DNA from: Sabethes cyaneus
Lineage: Eukaryota > Arthropoda > Insecta > Diptera > Culicidae
Length of the DNA stretch: 64,000 nucleotides
NCBI RefSeq assembly: GCF_943734655.1
Contig: NC_071353.1
Location: forward strand, 144,194,043 to 144,258,042
Direction: 5' to 3'
The position numbers and the translations under genes are program-made. The first letter of the stretch is position 1, and every line of letters begins with the position of its first letter. The notes beneath the pieces were generated by a model. The model was not told the origin of the DNA and made no database searches. It was given only the letters and a program-made list of their open reading frames with translations. This document shows, piece after piece, positions 58,495 through 64,000 of this stretch.

Positions 58495-59036
58495 GACAAA
58501 AGACAAAAGACAAAAGACAAAAGACAAAAGGCCAAAGGCAAAAGACAAAAGACAAAAGACAAAAGACAAAAGACAAAAGACAAAAGACAAAAGACAAAAG
58601 ACAAAAGACAAAAGACAAAAGACAAAAGACAAAAGACAAAAGACAAAAGACAAAAGACAAAAGACAAAAGACAAAAGACAAAAGACAAAAGACAAAAGAC
58701 AAAAGACAAAAGACAAAAGACAAAAGACAAAAGACAAAAGACAAAAGACAAAAGACAAAAGACAAAAGACAAAAGACAAAAGACAAAAGACAAAAGACAA
58801 AAGACAAAAGACAAAAGACAAAAGACAAAAGACAAAAGACAAAAGACAAAAGACAAAAGACAAAAGACAAAAGACAAAAGACAAAAGACAAAAGACAAAA
58901 GACAAAAGACAAAAGACAAAAGACAAAAGACAAAAGACAAAAGACAAAAGACAAAAGACAAAAGACAAAAGACAAAAGACAAAAGACAAAAGACAAAAGA
59001 CAAAAGACAAAAGACAAAAGACAAAAGACAAAAGAC
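58495..59036. repeat. (GACAAAA)n heptamer array, about 77 copies
   Basis: 542 bp of an almost perfect 7-bp repeat. The only clear variant is GGCCAAAGGC at 58530-58539. Because 7 is not a multiple of 3, all frames are open: KTKDKRQ repeats on + and FVFCLLS repeats on -. These are not genes. Homogeneity points to a recent expansion, or to assembly collapse. Confidence 0.97.
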
Positions 59037-60842
59037 ATTGGGTCATTGGGTCATTGAAGCAACGCTTATTAAGTTCTGTACTGTTCCTCTTTACACAAGC
59101 TTAAGGATTCGCTAGGGATCAAACCAATAGATGACAGATGACAAAAAGACTATGAAAAGGTGACAAAAATATGACAGGGAGATGATAAAACGTCGAAAAA
59201 ACATTGAAGAGATGATAAAAAGACGACGAAAAGAGAGCAGACCGACGACAAAAATTCGACGGAAATAACATAAAAATACGATAATCAGTCGAAAAGACAC
59301 TAAACCAGCGATCAAAAATGGCGAAAACGCTTACATAGTGTCAAAAAGGCAACAAAACATGCAGAAAAGACAACAAAAAGATGGCGAATAGACGCCAGTA
59401 GGACGACAAAAGGACGACGAATAGACAAGAAAAAGACCAAAAATGACAAAAACACAACAACAACAAAAAACGGTGAGACGACAACAAAAGATGAGGAAAC
59501 GATGCGACAAAACGACAACGAAAATAATAAAACACGTCAAAACAGTAACAAAAAGACGACAAAAACGACAGAAAAGCACCGAAAAAGCAACAAAAATGCC
59601 AAAAAGTGACCTTAATTGACATAAAGACCGTTAAAAGAGAGAAAACCACGAAAATGTGACGAAAAATTGATGAAAAGCAACAAAAATGCGACGGAAATAG
59701 TATGAAAATATGATGAGAAGATAAAGAGAAAAAACAAAATAGCAAAAAAAAATAACGGAAAAGCAAAGACACATATTTTTGTTGTCTTGACAACAAACAT
59801 GACAACGGAAAGGCAGTAAAAAAACCGCGAAACGACGACAAAAGATGATGAAAAGATGACAAAAAACCAAAATTACAAAGAAAAGACGCCAAAACAGCAT
59901 CGAAACAAATAAAAAATCTAAAAAGCGACAAAATATTCCAAAAACACCTCAAAACACGACAAACAGACGATGAAAAGATGTCAAAAATACTACAGATATG
60001 ACAAAATGACTCCGATTGCGAAGAAAATAAAATAAAGGAATACCCATATCATTAGGATGACTAAATGAAAAAACAATGATATTATGACGAAAAAACGACG
60101 AACAAATAGCAAATAGACATCGAAAAGATAACGAAAAAGTGGTGACTAGTAGGCGATGAAATAAGATGAAAGACGTCAACCCTACGATGAAAGGACGCCG
60201 AAAACACCAAATAAGCGACAAAAAAGACAGTAGAAAACCCGAGTTAATCCACCTAGTGGTGAATGAAACCTTGGACAATAAAGAGATGACAAAAAGGCAA
60301 CGGAAAGGTAACAAACAGACGACCAAAATACGACGGAAATAATATGAAAATATGATGAAAAGGCGCCAAAATAGTGATTCAAAATGAAAACAACGAAACG
60401 CGACAACAAACGAACGCCGAAGATATAAAAAAAAGAACAAAATGGCCAAAAAGTAACGAAAAGATAACAACAAAAAACGGTGAGACAACGACAAAAGACG
60501 ATGAAAATAAGAAAAGACGTCAAAACTGTAACAAAAAGACGACAAAAACGGCAACAAAGCAACAAAAATGCCGAAAATAGACGTTAGTTAGCACAAAGTC
60601 CATGAAAAGACGACAAAAATACGACGGAGAGAAGACCACGAAAATGTGATGAAATGAGTTGATGAAATGATGAAAAGACAAAAAGACAAAACAAAATAGA
60701 AACATGCAAAAGCAATAAACAATAGTTTTATAGTCTTAACAATAAACAGGACGACGAAAATGGTAAAAAAGACGAATAGGCAGTAAGAAGTTGGCGAAAC
60801 GACAACAAAAGACAATGAAAATATGATAAATAAATAAAATTA

Positions 60843-61308
60843 GGCCATTACAAATATTTTTTAAAGTTTTTGTCCTTCGGGTGCTGGGCAACTGAAAGGG
60901 GGGCGAAAAAAAAAACAAAGAGATTTTTCTAATCACACAAAAAAAAATTAAGATTTTTAGGAATTTTTACTTGAAGTTTAATCGTGAAACCCGAATCTAT
61001 TCTTGCTTTTCATATATACGTTATTATTTTTCATGCAAAAACCTTCCAAAATAGAGTCAAAATCGAAAAAATAATTTTCCCGATTTTCGGAAATTACATT
61101 ATTTGTATTCCACTTTTGTTTCGTGCTAGAAGCGTTAACACTCCGTAAACTCTTTTTCGAGTTCTTTAGGCTGTAAAACCTACAAATAATTGATTTTATT
61201 CAAAAAAATTCTGCTCAAGTGTAACAAATTTGTTTTTGCCCCCCGATTTTTAGAGCCAATTTTGAAGGGCGGAGGGACAAAAACTTTCAAAATGATTTGC
61301 AATAGCCT
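60843..61308. mobile_element. TA-flanked MITE (AGGCCATTGCAAAT termini), copy 2
   Basis: 466 bp flanked by TA (60841-60842, 61309-61310), inverse orientation to 12324-13868. It is free of the tandem-repeat insertion and so shows the original length. It interrupts the A-rich block. Confidence 0.85.
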
Positions 61309-62253
61309 TACTAAGAAAAGACACTTAAAAAAGCAGCGAAACAAATAAAAAACGAAAAAAGCGACAAAACATTCCAAAAAAACACATCAAAAAACGTCGA
61401 ACAGGCGATGAAAATTCGATGGAAAAGAAAAAAAGACTCCAAATATGTATAGAAGAAAACAAAGGAATTGAAATAGGACAACTTAAATACGCTGAAAAGA
61501 CAAAGACAGCGAAGAAGTAGTAAAAAGACAACGAAAAGATGACGAGACGAGTGAGAAATAGTAGGCGATAAAAAAGATGAAAGACGTCAAAAGTGCGATG
61601 AAAGAACACCGAAAACGAGCAGGAGCGAAAAAAAAGATAATAAAAAAACTTTGGTGAAGGAAACCGTTGACAATAAAAAGATGATAAAAACACGGCAAAC
61701 GGACGATAAAAATATGACTAAAATAACATGAAAATAGAATAAAAAAAAACAAAAAACAAAACAACACAAAGACGAAAAGGCAGTAAAAAAGTGGCGAAAC
61801 GACGACAAAAGCTGATGAAAAGTTGACATATAACCCAAATTGCGGCAAAATTACGAAGAAAATTTGAAACAGCAGCGAAACAAATGAAAAAAAAAACAGA
61901 AAAAGGGACGCAAATCCAACAGGCGATGAAAAGTTGGTACAAAGACCATGAAAAGGCGATAAAAATACTACTGAGAGATTACGAAAAGAATCCGCCTACA
62001 AGGAGAAGAAAAATAAGGAATGAAAAAGAATTAATAAAGAACGCCGAAAGAACGACGAAAAGACATGGGCCGGTTGAAGATAAACATTCTACCGAAGACC
62101 GCCAACTCTCCGAACGTCCCCCAGCTGCATCCTGTACGAATTTTTTTCCCTCAACGGAGGATCGGCCGAAAGAACGCCGTTGAACGGTTTTGACCTACTG
62201 CTGTAAGGTCGCCCCATTAAATCGCCAATGAGCGTTAGTTAAAATCGATTAAG

Positions 62254-62350
62254 TCAGGTGTGCCGCAAGGTAGTAATATGGGACCGCTGTTATTAACGCT
62301 TTTCGTCAATGACGTTGCAAAAGTGAATAAAAACTTGCGGTTCGACGGTG
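62254..62350 (+). pseudogene. LINE reverse transcriptase relic
   Basis: SGVPQGSNMGPLLLTLFVND is the conserved RT block that precedes the catalytic Asp pair. The frame continues only about ten codons before joining A-rich repeat. Jockey-like by motif. Confidence 0.7.
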
Positions 62351-63044
62351 AAGATAGCGAAGAAGTAACCAATCCAAAAATCCAAAAGTTGAAAATAAGA
62401 AATACCAAAAAAAACCGAAGCTGCAGAGAACTAAAACATCAAAAACCGTAAAGGTTTGGAAGTCGAGATAAAAAATTTCAAAAATTAGGTAGTCGAAAAG
62501 AAGAAAAGTCAAAGAGTTACAAATGCAAAAAAAATGTTGAAAGGATGAAACGTCAAGAAATCGAAAGGACAAATGTCAAAAAGTTGAACTATAGAGAAAA
62601 AAGTTAAATTCGTAACGTGGTAGAGCAGAACAGTCGAAAGATAAAACACTCGAACTCCGTAGGAGTGAATGTCTAAAAATAAGCCGAGAAACGGAAAAGT
62701 TATAAAATCAAGAGCTGAAAAAGTTGTAATATAGATAAACCATAAAAAGGCCGACAATTTGGTCAAAACCTAACAGTTCAAAAAAAAATTTAAAGTCAAA
62801 AACTCGAATTGTCGTAATAATGAAAAGTCGAACCTTCAGAAAGTCGAAAATTTGAAGAGCAGGAATGTCGAAAATCTGCTAGCCGAAAACTTCAAATTTG
62901 CTAAACCGGAAAGCCGAAAAGTAAAACTTGAAAGGTTTCCAAAAGTTTGTAGGTCAAAAATATATTAAAAAAAATTGCAGTTGGAAAGCCAAAAAGTCGT
63001 AAAGTCCAAAAGAAAAAAATGAAAAAATCATTTAAGAGGGACTC
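62351..63044. repeat. GTCGAAAAGT-word low-complexity tract
   Basis: About 690 bp of degenerate AAAAGTCGAAAG and AAAGTCAAAAA words, same strand asymmetry as the block at 56437-62070 but a different word set. Confidence 0.7.
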
Positions 63045-63421
63045 CCCAGCTAGCACCAACTCGTATATCAGTGTACGAAAACTATCGTAAATATCTCCTA
63101 ACAAACTCAAAATCGTAACTAAAGGTGGATAAAGTGGGATCAAGTTGATTTTCTGTCGTATATAATGATAATGACTGACATACATACGATTTTCAGCACA
63201 AAATCGTAGAGTAGTACGGAGCGACTCGCGCTTCATCGGATATTATCGTATATAAATACTTATATAGTCGTAACGCTCAAAATTATTCGTAATCACGTAA
63301 ATCGCCTCCAAAATAGTACGGATATGCCAATTTTGCGCATGAAATCCGATTTATTTAGCATGTATATCTGTACGTAATGCTGATTATTTCCTTTTTTATA
63401 CATATGAAAATGCTAGCTGGG
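63045..63421 (+). mobile_element. CCCAGCTAGC MITE, copy 4
   Basis: 377 bp, CCCAGCTAGCACC to GCTAGCTGGG, flanked by TC on both sides. Closest to copy 3. Confidence 0.88.
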
Positions 63422-63639
63422 TCCAACCTTTGCGGTCCAAATTGTAAGCGAATATTCAAACATGGATTGCAGAAAAACTATGTACTATATTTATAAACGG
63501 TTTTTTAAAATTGTTCTTACAGTTTTCAATTTACCAAAATTCATGCAAGCGTATACGCTTTCGTTTTGCAACTTATCCTTGAAGCGTCCTTGAACGCGCG
63601 GCCGAAAAGACGTCACATTCGACATTGTGCCGCGTTTTT

Positions 63640-63998
63640 TCTGAAAACATAAAAAACCAAATACTTTTTAATATGTTAATATTACAAAGGCCACAAGTAG
63701 ATTTAGGGCCGATTTTAATGTTAAATCCCATCAAGAAGTTCTATTTTCGGTCACATTCTGCTTTCTGCCAAATGTTTTCTTTCAATGCGTTGATCGACTG
63801 CGGCCCAGCCGACCAGACGCTTCATATAGCTACAAAAAAATAGTCCAACGGTGTTAAATCGCATAACGTTGTAGGCTACTTTACGGATCTATTACCAGAA
63901 ATTATTCATTATAGCCGAATGGGTTTTTCAATGAATCAATTGAAGCAGGCGCGGTATGGCATGTAGCACCGTCTTGTGGCAACCACAATCTGTTCTAG
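63640..63998 (-). pseudogene. mariner-like transposase relic, cut by the window edge
   Basis: On the - strand the sequence reads LWLPQDGATCHTAPASIDSL (family form QQDGATCHTA, second catalytic Asp) and LCDLTPLDYFF (family form DLTPLDYFLWGY, third acidic residue region), followed by QSINALKENI. A frame change and stops separate these blocks. More of the gene may lie to the right of the window. Confidence 0.7.
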
Positions 63999-64000
63999 TA

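Larger units (their letters stand above)
56437..62070. repeat. 5.6-kb A-rich strand-asymmetric repeat block
   Basis: Dominated by GACGAAAA, GACAAAAATACGACG and AAAAGACGAC words, T-poor on the + strand. A higher-order order is visible. The block GTCTTGACAACAAACAGGACGAC-like recurs at about 57793, 59784 and 60733. TAATCCACCTA(A/G)TGGTGAA recurs at about 58297 and 60247, with a remnant at 61650. GCAACGCTTAT..TTCCTCTTTAC recurs at about 56868 and 59061. Spacings near 1.95-2.2 kb suggest diverged tandem segmental copies. All long frames here are artefacts of composition. Confidence 0.8.

Noticed and set aside
58217..59057. Overlapping frames of 206-273 codons on both strands
   Set aside because: They are translations of the (GACAAAA)n heptamer and carry no information beyond the repeat.

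Overview
The window looks like nuclear DNA of a mosquito, most likely a culicine (Aedes-like). Three things point there: an unmistakable ortholog of the insect cuticle-pigmentation gene yellow, an insect-type otopetrin proton-channel gene, and a very TE-rich, AT-rich background. I cannot fix the species from sequence alone. Only two host protein-coding genes are supported and both are partly or wholly visible. The last two coding exons of an otopetrin gene lie on the + strand (657-1210), followed by a roughly 3.7-kb AT-rich 3' UTR that ends near 4935. The complete yellow coding sequence lies on the - strand (53218 down to 30376) as two exons split by a 21.2-kb intron. The two genes converge, separated by about 25 kb of repeats.

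Region by region: 1-4935 is the otopetrin end. 4936-30120 is intergenic and almost wholly mobile-element debris. It holds a Tc1/mariner transposase relic broken by a Transib-like foldback MITE and a hAT MITE; a truncated non-LTR element; a TA-flanked MITE with a tandem-repeat element inside it; a SINE-like copy; an LTR; small MITEs; a 5'-truncated jockey-like LINE interrupted by a full-length RTE-like LINE with a 13-bp target duplication; a dimeric 143+144-bp tandem array; and a 1.6-kb insert between perfect 25-bp direct repeats. 30121-53480 is yellow, with its 3' UTR, exon 2, giant intron, exon 1, 5' UTR, Inr and TATA box. 53481-64000 lies upstream of yellow. It carries a decayed transposase with an inverted duplication, 5.6 kb of strand-asymmetric A/G/C-rich low-complexity DNA including a 77-copy GACAAAA array, and further transposon relics.

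There is no operon-like or multi-gene system. The two host genes are functionally unrelated (an acid-sensing proton channel and a secreted melanisation protein). I found no CRISPR array, tRNA or rRNA gene, and no recognisable viral insertion. The most informative content is the layered transposon stratigraphy. Several insertions can be dated relative to each other from target-site duplications, one MITE has a matching empty site about 4.6 kb away, and a four-layer nest sits in the yellow intron. All long reading frames in the A-rich tracts are by-products of low-complexity sequence.
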